Source: Gymnorhina tibicen (Eukaryota > Chordata > Aves > Passeriformes > Artamidae). From it: 64,000 nucleotides of DNA. The translations under genes and the position numbers were made by a program. Positions 27,460 through 39,400 of the stretch are shown piece after piece; position 1 is the stretch's first letter, and each line of letters starts with the position of its first letter. The notes below the pieces were generated by a model, which saw only the letters and a list, made by a program, of their open reading frames with translations, was not told where the DNA came from and did no database searches. The stretch is taken from the NCBI GenBank assembly GCA_013399875.1, contig VXAZ01008129.1, forward strand, positions 1,017,136 through 1,081,135. Direction: 5' to 3'.

Positions 27460-27830
27460 AGATTGTGCCTTTGCACAGTGGCTTTGATCCAAAGCTGTGT
27501 GAAACAACAGGAATCCTTCCCTCGACTTCAGTGGTTTGGGGACTTGGCCCTTACGCTTTCACTGAGGAATAAGCAAGAGCTATTACTTTGGCAGTGTGAG
27601 ATAATTGTTTCCTTCTTCTGTCGCGGTGCCCCGGCACACGGAGCCAACAAAGCCGAGCTCACATCTCGCTCGGCACAGCCTGAGATGCGTTTCAGAGAGG
27701 CCTTTGCCAGGGCTTTATCCAATCAAAGCGACAAACATGAGACAAATGTCACTGCTATATTCAGCAGCACCAAACTCTGCTTTATTAATACGTATTCGTG
27801 GCTGACAAAAAAAAAAGCCGTGGGCTTGCA
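27460..27830. promoter_or_regulatory. Candidate regulatory segment with CpG and a CCAATCAAAG motif
   Basis: A CpG-enriched core (about 27618-27690) is followed by CCAATCAAAG (near 27719), which joins a CCAAT word to a TCF/LEF-type ATCAAAG. CTTTGATCC lies near 27482. The overlapping 144-codon open frame has no recognised homology, and I prefer a regulatory reading. Both are weak. Confidence 0.2.
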
Positions 27831-30033
27831 AGTCAGTGCTGGTTTGAATACACAAGGCAGTGCAGAAATCATGGAGCTGCTGTCAGCCGTACAATAGAAG
27901 CAGAGCTGGGTTTTGGGGCTGCTCTGCAGAGGAAAACAGGAGGTTCATCATGGATCAGGACCGGGAGGATGATTCCACAGAAGCCAAACGCCTGCAGTGT
28001 GTGGGAACACAATAAAAAACTTGCACTGGAGCAGACAGCAGGTGCTGATACAGCGACTGGCACTCGCCAGCCAGACATGGACTCCATTTTATGACTTCAA
28101 TTTGTTTTACTTACCCATGCAGCTCATGGTTTTAAAGAGCCTGTCTGAGCGAGGCAGGGAGACCGAGGTGCGTGTTTGTAGCACAGCATTCCCATAGCAA
28201 GGGTGAGGGAAATAATAACTTGTCAGTGAAAACAGTTGCTTACCGGAGAAAAAAAACCCAGCAGTAATTGAATCCTCATTTTAGAAAGAGTAAAAACCAC
28301 AAACAAATGTTTTCTGCAACAAACCCCTCATTATGAATATGAAGGTTTTTGTGTGAGGCAAAGTGCTGCTGTGTGATTGCATGTTTCTGCTGCTTGCTGC
28401 TCACATTGGAGTCTGGGGAGGTTTGGTCTCTGCTGTTGGAAAACGCTGGCTGTAGGTACCACACAGAAACCAGGGAGTGTAAACCTGGAGTATAATGTCA
28501 GTGAGTCATACCCCTCCCTAAGTCTCCCGCTAGACCAGGGCATGGTATGAATTGTCAGCAGAAATCTAAATCTCTAATGTTCTCTTTAGGGAAATGAATT
28601 GAAAGGAAACTTGGAAATATGTTGATAAGGACCCATGAAAGGTCTGACCTGGCTCCAGTGATGATTTCACTTCTCCCCAGGAAAATAACAGGAATTTTTA
28701 CTGCACATCAGGGGAAAAGTAGGAAAGCTGGGCATCCAGGATATGATTTTTAATAAAGGGATCAAAGAGAAATGAAACTGTGTTTAGGCTTTTCAGTTGA
28801 GTTTTTTACAAGTTCTTTGACTCAGAAATTCCCCGCAGATAGGTTTCTCAGTGTTGGCCATAGCACAGCAGGTTAGCTGGGAAACTCTGAACAAAGCAGC
28901 CCTCTAAGAAATCGGTGCTTTGGTATATTAGAGGGACTTCCACGTAGTTTCTTACATGAAAGAATAGATAAAAACCTCATGTATGAGCACAGAAAGTTAT
29001 ATATAAGCACATTTTCTTCAATAAAAGCATTTCCATGTGCTTGATATAAAAATTCAAATATTCCAGTATTTTCCACCAGATGCTGTGACCTAGTGGATTT
29101 TTCAAAGTTGCAAGCACCACTTTTCCAGATTTCCCTATCTCTTGGGATCAGGCTTCTGCAGGGTGTTTTTCATTTTCAGAATGTCCTGTCCCCCTTTCCA
29201 CTTCCTCTTTCAGATAGCTCCTGCCTTGAGGTAAAATAATTGCAACATCTTGGGTTCGTGTACCAGGAAGACGTCGTTAGCATGCAGAATTTATGCACAC
29301 AGACGAGTTTCGTGCATCACCTTCTGAAACATCAGTGACTGATCAGCGTCTGAAACACTATTTTGGAGCGCAGCCTGGTGATGACCTCGTCATCAAGCTT
29401 CAATACCACCATGTCTCAAGCTCCCATTGGAAATCTCTGAAGGGGAGAACAAGCACGTGGACAGGACTGACACTGTCTACCTTCCTAATGAATTTTAAGA
29501 AAGTCCCACTCCACAGGCTTTTACGGAAACGAAGTTGTGGTTGCATAAGAACAAAAGCCCCTGTTTGAATTATTAATTGATTAAGGGACAGGAAACACAG
29601 GTAGCAGTAAAAGGTCAGCTCACGCATGGGGGAGAAGTCACTAGGAGAGCTCTCCAGGGAGCTGGGCTGTGCTGGGTCTGTGCTGTCCAACACATCCATA
29701 AGTGCTCTGGGAAAGGGGTGAAGAGGGAGAAATGAGGTGGAGATAAAAGACAAAGGAAGGCAATGGATTGGCAAAGTTTTCTGATGAAATTCAGTGATAA
29801 GTTATGATAGAAAATTATTCAGTGTAGTAAGGGTGAATTGTCTATAAAGAGCATCTCCTGAAGACCTTGCCAGATTGAGTGACTAAGCAATAACAGATGA
29901 AATGCAGTGCAGATACATGTGGAGCAAAATATATGGCTAAAAGGACGCCAGAATCCTAACCTCATTTATAAAATGGTAGCTTCTGAGCTGAGCTTACCCC
30001 CCACTACTATGGGGAGTAAAATCTTGGGCTCAT

Positions 30034-30864
30034 GGTAGATCATCGAGTGGTTTCGGTTGGAAGGGACCTTTAAAGTCCAACCCCCCTGCAATGAGCAGAG
30101 ACATCTTCAATTAGATCAGATTGCTCAGAGCCTTGTCCAACCTTGAGTGCCAGACATACGGCATCTGCCACCCTTGTTCCAGTGATTCATCAAAACTTTT
30201 TTCCTTATATCTAGTCTGAATACACCCTCTTTTGGTTTAAAACCACCTCCTTGTCCTATCACATCAGGCCCTACTAAAATGTTTACCCTCATCTTTCTTA
30301 TAAGTCCCTTTTAAGAGCTAAAAGGCTGCAGTAAGGTCTCCCTGGAGCCTTCTCTCCTCCAGGCTAAACAATCCCAATTCTCTCAGTCTTTCCTTACATG
30401 AGAGGTGCTCCATCCCTCTGATCCGCTCCGTGACCCTCCCCTGGATTCACCGCAACAGGTCCGTGCCCTGTGTATGTTGGGGTCCCAGAGCTGGATGCAG
30501 CACTGCAGGTGAGGTCTCACCAGGATGGGGCAGAGGGACAGAATCCCGTTCCTCCCCTGCTGGCCACCCTGCTGTTGGTGCAGTGGTTTTTCTGGGCTGT
30601 GAGCAGAGCACACCCGGCCAGCTCATGGCCGGCTTCTCACCCACCAGTGCTCCCCAGTCCTTCTCGGCACGGCTGCCCTCAACCCCCTCGTCCCCCAGCC
30701 CAGGTGCAGCACCTTGCACTTTGCCTTGTTGAACCTCATAAGGCTCCCACTGACCCACTTCTCAACCTTGTCCGGGTCCCTCTGGATGGCATCCCGTCCT
30801 TCACATGTGCCAACCACACCACTCAGCTTGGTGTGTCATCAGCAAATTCCCGAGGATGCACTCA
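30034..30864 (-). mobile_element. CR1 LINE (non-LTR retrotransposon), 5'-truncated and decayed
   Basis: On the minus strand the element runs from the reverse-transcriptase C-terminal region into the conserved CR1 3' tail. Readable fragments in different frames include [23 protein letters not shown] (from about 30760 down) and LVRPHLQCCIQLWDP (from about 30530 down), both typical of avian and reptile CR1 polymerase. The 3' end, seen on the plus strand at 30034-30080, has the diagnostic GGTTGGAAGGGACCTTT and GTCCAACC words. Frameshifts and stops break the reading frame, and the stretch before the tail is shorter than usual for CR1, suggesting an internal deletion. The 5' end is lost near 30864, as in most CR1 copies. 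It is not active. Confidence 0.95.
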
Positions 30865-31167
30865 CAGATGAGTGATAAAAATACAGTTCAATGTTCGTTA
30901 GAAGCAGATAAGTAATTCAGAACACATAAATCATTAGGAAAGAATACAATGAAAAGCAATGTGGTCCCACTATATCTTGAAAACTACCAGCATTTCTAGG
31001 CCATCTGGTAGGAAAACTCCACAGCCAGAGGGAAGAAGGACAGAAAAAAGGAAGACTTCTGGTGAGTCTACTGAAAAATGAATATCATGTTAACACCAAG
31101 ATATATTCCATCCACGTCTAAATCTGCTCAGCCCGAGGTACCTTCGTGACAGGTTTTGTAGTCACCA

Positions 31168-31275
31168 CTCTACAGAAGGAAAAACTGATACACAGAGATT
31201 TAGTAATTGGCCCAAGGTTACACAGGAAGTCCGAGGCAGAAACAGGTCTGTGCTCAGATTTTCAACTTCTGTCTA
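31168..31275 (+). mobile_element. MIR-like ancient SINE relic (core region)
   Basis: The order of words CTACAGAAGGAAAAACTGA, ACACAGAGATTTAGTAATTGG, CCCAAGGTTACACAGGAAGT and GGCAGAAACAGGTCTGTG follows the conserved central region of MIR elements, which read roughly as an AAACTGAGGC block, a CAGAGAGGTTAAGTAACTTG block, CCCAAGGTCACACAG, then GGCAGAGCC and CAGGTCTG. Substitutions are spread evenly, as expected of a very old copy. The tRNA-derived 5' head and LINE-like tail are not evident. Confidence 0.72.
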
Positions 31276-31524
31276 CAAAACCCAGTGTGAAGTGTTGAGA
31301 CAAGGGAAACGTTCCCAGAGTGGTACAAATTAGGGGATGGCACACGCAGTGTGCCTCGTTGTAAGCCTGTAAATGAATGTTAAACATGGATTTTGAATGC
31401 AATTATTCTGCCCTAGTCACAGAATATATTTCAAAAGGCTAACTGGCCCATGTCAGCTCTCATCACTGAGGACCTCTTAACCAGCTCAGAAATCCAGGGC
31501 TACACTTAGGGAATTAAAACTGAT

Positions 31525-31625
31525 AGGAAGGAAGGGAGAAAGGGAGGAAGGGTGGAAGACAGGGAGGGAGGGAGGGAGGGAGAGAGAGACAGAAAGAAAA
31601 GAAAGAAAAGAAAGAAAAGAAAGAA

Positions 31626-31672
<47 letters not shown>
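31525..31672 (+). repeat. Compound purine microsatellite: (GGGA)n then (GAAA)n/(GAAAA)n
   Basis: The tract begins with GGAAG/GGGA units, passes through GGGAGGG units at 31562-31580 and a short GA run, then becomes 82 uninterrupted purines at 31591-31672 made of GAAAA and GAAA units. Length and regularity mean it should be highly variable between individuals. Its mirror symmetry allows triplex (H-DNA) folding. It lies about 800 bases from the CR1 copy but is not its tail. Confidence 0.97.
31562..31580 (+). other. G-quadruplex motif inside the microsatellite
   Basis: Five GGG runs are separated by single A bases. This exceeds the minimum for an intramolecular quadruplex and has the shortest possible loops. 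Confidence 0.85.
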
Positions 31673-32469
31673 CTAGCTTACAAATTCCAGTCTTGGTCTG
31701 TCATAGACCTCACCACTAAACAAAGCACTTTGTCAATTTGAGAAATGTGGGACAGAAAGAATAAGCAGAAAAAGATTGCAGATTGCAGGACAAATCCTGC
31801 ACTGTCACATGCAAGAGGGACTGCATTGAAATTGATGGGACTGTACTGATGAAGCCACAGGGAAAAAAACCAACCTGACATCTGTAAAAAATACTCTTTT
31901 TGTTGCAAAATATCGAGATATCCATGTACCTTAGGGATGAGGAATAAACAAACAAAATAATACAATCAGTTTTTTACTTTCAAACCGTAAACATTTAATC
32001 TCTCTGTCCCTCGTATTCAATGTCTTCTTGTGTAGCAATTTCAAAGTGGGAAGTGGGTACTCAAGTTGAAGAAAAAAATGCTGTTATCATCACCGTTCAT
32101 TTCAATTAGGCTGAAAGATCAGCTGTAATGTCTGCAAAAAGGCTGCTGTGGAATATCCTGATCCTTACTCCACCCAGCAAATGCCCTGCAGAGATTGCTC
32201 TGAAGTGCTTCCTGTGGAGATGGTGAGGTTTTGCAGAGGATAAACACAGTTTGGCAAATAGATTTGAAATGACTGATTTACTCAGATTTCCATGTTTACT
32301 GGTTTGCCACTGCTATAATTTGTACTTGTTGTCATATCTCATCTGGCCACATTCTGCACATTTTGTCAGTGTGTCTGTGAGGATTCTTCTTTTGTAACTT
32401 TAGCACCACCACATGGTTTGCAGTATTTAAAACTCCTGTTAAGAAATGGTGAATTTTTTTCCTTTTCTA

Positions 32470-32471
<2 letters not shown>
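31673..32471. other. Intergenic DNA, no gene recognised
   Basis: No recognisable gene or element between the microsatellite and the poly-T tract. Two overlapping minus-strand open frames (31678-31965 and 31716-31955) have no recognised homology. Confidence 0.55.
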
Positions 32472-32516
<45 letters not shown>

Positions 32517-32552
32517 TGTTTGTTTAGGATTTTATTNNTTTTTTTTTTTTTT
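32472..32552 (-). repeat. 44-nt poly-T, AATAAA complement, then N bases and a second poly-T
   Basis: T occupies 32472-32515. Then come 15 mixed bases, TTTATT at 32531-32536, two N bases at 32537-32538 and T at 32539-32552. Read on the minus strand this is A14, NN, AATAAA, 15 bases and A44, the layout of a polyadenylated transcript end. It may be the tail of a retroposed RNA whose body lies to the right, but I recognise no gene there. A plain expanded homopolymer with a failed base call is equally possible. Confidence 0.6.
32537..32538. other. Two undetermined bases in a homopolymer
   Basis: Only two N bases occur, between TTTATT and a T run. This is far smaller than a standard scaffold gap and suggests unresolved polishing of a homopolymer rather than missing sequence. 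Confidence 0.9.
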
Positions 32553-34368
32553 GTGTGGTGGTGGGAGGATATTTCACACACCTGAAATAAATATTTGAAA
32601 CCATTTCCTTGGTGGAGCATGTGCAAGATGAAATACCTCACACCTGAGCAATCAAAATCTGAATTCTCTCTTAGGGTTGTATGGTTTCCATTATTTCCTT
32701 CAAAGCCCCTGAAACAAATGCCATTCTGTGCTTAAATGGACTGGCCAAAAACATTTGGAATCCGACATCAAGAACACTCAGTTCCCTTCTGCTTTGCATA
32801 TTTCTCACAGAGCATTTTCCAAAAAAAATTGGCGAATATTGTAGTAAATAACAAGTCTTGTCTTACAAAGAAAAGGAGAAAGAATCCCATGCTGATGGCA
32901 GCAGTGGATGCCAAAGGGAAGACATACAGAGCTCGTGTCTCTGAACATGCTCTAAACATAAGGAATTACCTTCCCTCCCATCCCCCTTGCCAGGTAGCTG
33001 TGTGCAGGCTGAGGCACTGAGCATCCACTTCTTCCCAACATGAATAAATATGATGGAGTTTTTCCAGTGTTCATGTTGACGAGGTGATTTCACTGCTACA
33101 TTGTTTTTCTAGATTTGTGCCTGTAGCACTGGAGAGTGTTCATGTTCCTCTCCTTGTTCGCCACATGAATAGACTTGATCAATCTGCTCTGAGTTAGCTG
33201 ATAAGAAAAACACTCAATGTAGCTGAATTCTGTTGCATCTCAAACATCTAACAAAAAGAAATTCAAAAGAAAGGGGAAAAAAAATGAGGTGAAAGTCAGA
33301 GGAGCTGTAGCAGGGAAATATTGGTATAGTGGTCACAGGAAAATTTACAGAGTGGGTTTGCTTTAGGGGGAGGAACAAAGACAGATGTGACTAACATTCT
33401 GCCTCTTTTGAATAATTAAAAGTCATCTCAAGCTGCACAGTAAATGCAAATGGCAAAGTCAATGTACCATTTATCTCCAAAGTTTGCTGCTCTCTGGAGC
33501 TATCATTCCCAAGGACTTTCTATCAGTCTTTGAAGGCAAAAAGTGTGGTTGTGCTACAGAAACAACCCTCCACTGCACGGGGTATTTCCAGGTGCTAAGT
33601 GCCATGGGATGCTCCATGTCCGGCCAAGCTGTCATCCTCTACAGACACAAAATGAGATGCCCTCGTGGGTCAAGTGGAGCTATACCCTCAAAAGAAGAGG
33701 TGTTGACTGGAGTCTCCAGTCTGAAATTACCTGTGAAGTTTAATTTACCACCCTGTTGTATTTATCTCCATTACATGATCCAAAAATAAAATGTCAGTGG
33801 TTGCAATCACCTGAGAATGGCCAGAAAGACAGGGACCAAGGACTACACAAAGGAGTAGAATGTGGAAGAAAAAACAAAAAACAAAACCAAGAACCCATAT
33901 CATTTGAGGTTAAGAGTTTCAGGGGGTTTTAATCAAAATGTATGAAAAGCTACTATACCAGGGTGTAGTTGGAATCTAAACCCCCAGCTGGACTGGTGTG
34001 TCCAGGACCACAAAGGGCTATTGACATCAAAGGGGTTCAGGCTGACAAAAAGGTCTGCCCAGAGGGATTAGAATTAAAGATTAAGACCTTATATTCTAAG
34101 CTCGTATCTCTCAGGAGAAAACTCCTTTTACTGAGAACCATAATGACTAACACCGGTGTTTAGACCATGTTTTAGCGTAGGAGGTCATGCTCACTGTTTC
34201 ACCTGTACTTCTTTCACTGGAGTATTTTTCCCTCAGCTCCTGGCAGAGCAGAGATGAGAGGCAACTCACATTTTATTCTACACTGTAACATTACAAGACT
34301 TAGCAAAATCCTCTTATCTTTACTCTTTCTGCCAGCACAATTTGGACAACTGAGACGGCTTTGACTGA

Positions 34369-34419
34369 CCCCCTACTACACATTCCTTCCCTGCACAGCC
34401 CCCTACACAACATTCCTTC
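34369..34419 (+). repeat. 21-bp direct repeat, two copies
   Basis: Two 21-base copies starting CCCCCTAC and ending ACATTCCTTC lie at 34369-34389 and 34399-34419, differing in a three-base block in the middle. The offset is 30 bases. Confidence 0.8.
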
Positions 34420-36019
34420 AGCTTTCATGTTCTTTCTTTCTCCTCCACATTTAATGTAGCACAGATCCCTCTGGCTCTGCTGAGGCAGCCAGGGAGAGGC
34501 ACTGTGGTCCAGCAGATGCCGGACCAGCTCCCACAAGAAGCTGTGCCCTTGGTTGAGACAGGGGTCTGCAAAAAAGTCAATGCCCCCAAGACAACAAACT
34601 GCTGCTAACTTGGAGCCCATTTTTAGTCTTTCTGATTTCAGACTCTTTGAAATACTACAGGCTTGGCTGTCTTACCCACGGTAAGCCACTTTAGTGTTTC
34701 TACACCCAATTCTCGACACGGTGCTGCATTGATTTATGAAAAGACAGTAACAAAGACATCATATCAAGCATTTACTGTGCTGGAGCATGGGGCATACCCA
34801 TTATCTGTCCTCCAGCTCACACTGAATCAGTACAATGCTGGAGCAAACACACCTTTCCTTCTCATTTTTCGACTTGAACAAAAAAAATATTGCCCGTATT
34901 AAATGTGTTATTATTTTCTGCTGAAAACAGAAATTAGAGCATCTGGACAATTACATTCAGTATTTATTCTGAAGATTTCACCAACGTCTAATGAAGAGTG
35001 CAGGACTGAGTGCATGTTTCAAAGAGGAAATTGTTATCCCCAGGAAAATGAGCATGCCCACAAGTCCAGCATATTTTTGGCTTAGATGTTCAGAAGCAAC
35101 TAAGGATCTTTGACATTTGATTTCTGGAATGCTCAGTTGGAAATGGGTTAAAGGCCTTTGCTCCTTAGAGAATGGGTGATAAAATACGTGTCAAAAATAC
35201 AGCTCCTCTAACACCTCTCTTCATCCGCACTGCATAAAGCAGCTCCTGCCCTTCCAAAAGCTTGGTTCTTGTGTCTCGTACAATAACCACAAATTCCCAG
35301 TCACACCACAACTGCACCCCTGCCTACAGACCTGAACCATGGGGTTGATATTTATGCCTACAGACCAATGCTGGGCACCTTGGTGCTCTGCAGAAGGGAG
35401 CCCCGCAGCTCCCTGCCCACCCAGCACGCACACAGAGGACCTGCCCATCCCAGCTGCATCTGCCTAATCTCTCTGGAGCCCAGATGAGCTGGTTAGAAAC
35501 ACTTATTCCGACTTCCCCACAATTTTCTACAAAGCCTCCCAGAAGCTGTAATTCACCCTATAAACCCACTATAATAGAGGAGATCTCTAGCTGTAGGCAG
35601 CAGGTTGAGGCACATAAATCCTGCCCCTGCAACACACACAGTAAATGAATCCATCAGGAAGCAGGCTGTGGAAAGTCAGTGGATATCACCCATAAAAAAT
35701 CAGAGACAGCAGCAGAAAACCGATGGACCAATTACAAAAAGTGAAGAAAGAATAACTTCACGGCACTTCAAAGTGTGCTTCAGTCCATTTCAAGGAGAGA
35801 AATCTGAAAAAACAGAAGGGAAGAAAAAAGCACCCCCAAAAACCCCTAAATGATTCACCCCTCTCCACTAAATAGTGTAGTGATTTAAATAAAGCTCTAT
35901 AACCCATTACTGAAACTATTATTTCCCTGCAAAGTTGCATTGTGAGACAGGCCTAAAAGCCATCTGCTTGATTTTCCCTTCAGATCATTTATCAAAAGAC
36001 ATTTTTAATGTTTTAGCCT

Positions 36020-36470
36020 AACTAGTAAAGACTTTTGAGTTTCAGCCAATCGGCGAACCCAGCTGAGTAATAAGGTGTCAGTGCTGTGCATAATCCTTCC
36101 TCATGCGAAAAAACGCTTTTAAAGTTAATAGCAGCTGAAAATAGAGGAAGGAAATGAAAGCTTGGGAATTAAACCCTCAGGGCATCCCTACCTCTCTACC
36201 TACAGAGGAGGCATGGGCTGGATAACGATCATCTTATTGCTGTCAACATATGTACGCTGAGGTCCGTCCCCGACAGGCTGTGCAAATCAGGCAGAACCCA
36301 CTCCTCCCGTTTAAGGCTTCCACAGAAGCACGCAGGCACGCTTTATACGCCTTCTGTTCAAATCAGAGAAGACATAATTAAATTGAAGTAGCACGCAGAA
36401 TATCTGGTAAATTATTTTCTTGCTATCCATTACTCCAGAAAAGCGGATGGAGGGAAAGCGTTGGGTTACT
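36020..36470. promoter_or_regulatory. Candidate regulatory segment
   Basis: The segment mixes retained CpGs (for example around 36048-36056, 36102-36117, 36262-36272 and 36330-36350) with CCAATC (near 36046), CATAATTAAATTG (near 36371) and GTTAATA words. The combination of high complexity, CpG retention and homeobox-type cores differs from the surrounding DNA. Conservation is not visible here. Confidence 0.22.
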
Positions 36471-39400
36471 ACAACATTGTGTTTTGCAGCCCACAGTGGC
36501 CCAGGTTGCTGGACATTACACTTGGGTGCCGTTTAGCCATCTGACAAGCACCAGTATTTTCCTTCACTTCGATGGAACAGACCTTGAGCCCCCAAATGAT
36601 TAAACTCAGCACACCAGGGCAGATAATGTGAATCAATAGAAGCATTAACGTGGGGTTATTTTGCCTCGCTTTCCATACGAGCCTCTCAAAGCATATACAT
36701 AAACGTTTAATTAAGCCTTGCAGTGCCCACACGAAGTAAATAGGTATAATTAAACCAGTGCAAGGCTTCATTGCTGAACTCGGATGCAAAGGGCACAGCA
36801 AAATGCTTTCTCCTGCAGATTGAAAGGCGAGCACTGAAGATATTGTCTCTCCTCCACTGACAAGCACCCTGCCCCAGCCAAAACATCAAGCTAGTGTTGT
36901 GAGTGTGAGGAGTGAGACCTCTCACCACTCATGCCGTCCAAAGACCATGCCTCTCCACATCCTTGCTCAGCACACAACAACCACATGGTCAGTAGCCAGC
37001 AGAAGGAGCGAGTAATTTTATATCAGCCTCAAAAGTCCCACCAGCTGCTTCCCTAGGATCACAAGTGAAATGCCTGTGACCCGGCTAACACTGCACATTC
37101 ATCAACTAAATTGAAAGAAAGGTGTATCAGCCAGATAAAAAGTCACTTCACTGTAGCTAATCACATTTTACACTCAAAGAGGGCCTTAAATCCCAAGCAG
37201 TTCTGAAGAATTCAGCAAAACTCACAAATTGCACATAGGGCCAGAGTGACAGCGTTTGTAGCTTGGTGAAGCAAGACTGACCCCAGGAGACACAGAACAG
37301 TTTGTGCCAAGTCTGTGCACATTTATGTAGGTACAGGGGCATGGACAGCTGTAGTTGAGCGAGACACTGCAAGATGCAGCCACAATTTAAGACAAAAAGA
37401 GTAGAACAAACCCACACAAAACCCCCATCCCCACCCAGGGATTTAGGGACTCAATGCAAGAAGGAATGTGGCCACCATGCCTGGCTCTCTGCTGCTCCTC
37501 AGAGCAGACACGCTCAAAACCTCAGCTCCTTCCATCACCAGTGTTCTTGAAGCACCACTTCCATATAACTATTCAGTTCCCACCTTGGAAAAAGAGTTTT
37601 AGCCAGAATATTTTCCTAAAAATACACATTTTCTTCAGTGCCTGGGAAAGGACTGGCAAAAAAACCCTGTGATATTATTTTTTAGTACGTGATTACTAGA
37701 TTTCTCACTGGGTAGAGGCTTGCCAGGGTCTCAACCTTCTGAGATGGTTCAGCCATCCAAAGACTTTGGCACCATAACTTTTTTCATCTGGCTGATTACC
37801 ACTTAACATCAGTGCTGGAGACTGTGGAGATCGTGGAGACTGTGTCATGTTTAGTTAAAGAAAAAAGATAAGTCGTCGTTTGAAGCTGTAATTTCAGCCT
37901 TTAAGGATGCCCTTTGGTATCCTTGTAGCATTGCAGGGATCCTAGTGTTCAAGGAAGATATTTCACTCCCTCTGACCTGGCAGCTAATTAATCTTTGAAG
38001 AAATCTACCCCCTCACACACTGAGGAAGAGTCAAGAGTTGATGAGGACAAGGCTTTGAAATCAGGGTTCTCCTGCTGGGTGAGGAAATACAAATTTTTCA
38101 CAGGTGATGGGTATAGGAATGAGGCACCGGTTTTATATGATGCCTGAGTTAAGGTAAAGCTTTTTAATTATTGGACAAAATATAAACTGTTTATTTAATT
38201 CATCACTCACCTTTACAGAGGGGGAGATTTGTGCCTGTTCAATTAAAAAGAAACAAAAAAACACAGTTTGATAAGAGTGGGCAGCCCCACCACAGCAAGT
38301 TTTGCAGTCATTTTTGTACATTGAATAAAATATTGGCCTTTTATTAAGTCTATTACATTTCTTAATTTGTTTTAGACTGTGTTCACTTCCTTGTTATTGC
38401 TTTAAATTCACAAGGGATAATTTTAAACTAATCTTCTCATCTTTTGCAGCAAACCCTCATCAATAAGCACTGAAAGGATGATTAAAATATCACTCCATGT
38501 AGAACAAACTAAGTCAAAATTACTGTGGGGAGTAAATTACCCTAACAGAGATATAATGTCAATGCCTTAATTTTATGAAAGATTTATTATTGGAAAGGAA
38601 AAAGAAAACGTACTCTTAGTGCTGTAAGCAGGTCTTTGTCAAAACAGCTTTTTTAAACAGATAAATAGCATGGTTTGGTTTAATAGTTCTTCATCCACAG
38701 TGAAAGAAAAACTCAATGGAAAAAACGATAACAGCCTTATCAGCATGCCAGGGATGTAAAATCCAAGTGTCCATAGCACCTGAATTTGTCTCTCCAGCCT
38801 GCAGGGGTGTGGTTGTACCGGCTCACTTTGTCCTTTTACCTCACATGGAGGGCTTTGCCATCTCTGGAGCTGATGTCTTTATCCAGGAGCGTCCCCATCC
38901 CTGCAATCAGCCAAGCTCTCCCAGGGGCTCAAACCCACCCTGTCCAGCAGCAGCTGCAGCATCCCGGGCTTGTCACACTCACCCCGTGTTCTTTCCCTGG
39001 CATGAGCCAGAACTGCCCCTGTTCAGCCACTGTCAGACAGGGCTGGCTTGTACATCAAGATTCTCACATTATTTTAACATTGGTTAAAAAGAGAGGGTAA
39101 TGTAGTCCTAAAATATTCTGGCAAAAAGGCTCTAAAGCTGAACAGTTCCCGGGCTCATCTTCCATTATCATCCTTGCACTGTGTTTTTGCTCCAGCTACA
39201 AGCAACAGCCTGCAGAGCTTGGATTTTTCCTTTTTTGTTTCTTTTTTTTGTTGTTGCTTTTCTTTATGTGTATATCTGTTCATTCCCTCCCAGCAAATAT
39301 TCATTTACTCTCTTGAAACCTTTCCAGGATTGCCTGCCTAGTTATTTACCTTTGATTTATATGCAATCAGAGATACTCAGTAAGTATGCTTGTCAAACTA

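Larger units (their letters stand above)
22492..30033. other. Intergenic DNA with scattered enhancer-like segments, no gene recognised
   Basis: No gene or mobile element recognised. An 18-base A run occupies 27417-27434. Two segments with raised CpG content and homeobox-type sites are listed separately (26830-27060 and 27460-27830), and another at 22650-23010. The 144-codon frame at 27463-27897 matches no family I know and overlaps one of those segments. Confidence 0.5.

Noticed and set aside
30430..30871. Plus-strand frames of 100 and 133 codons
   Set aside because: They are antisense to the CR1 polymerase remnant and have no independent support.
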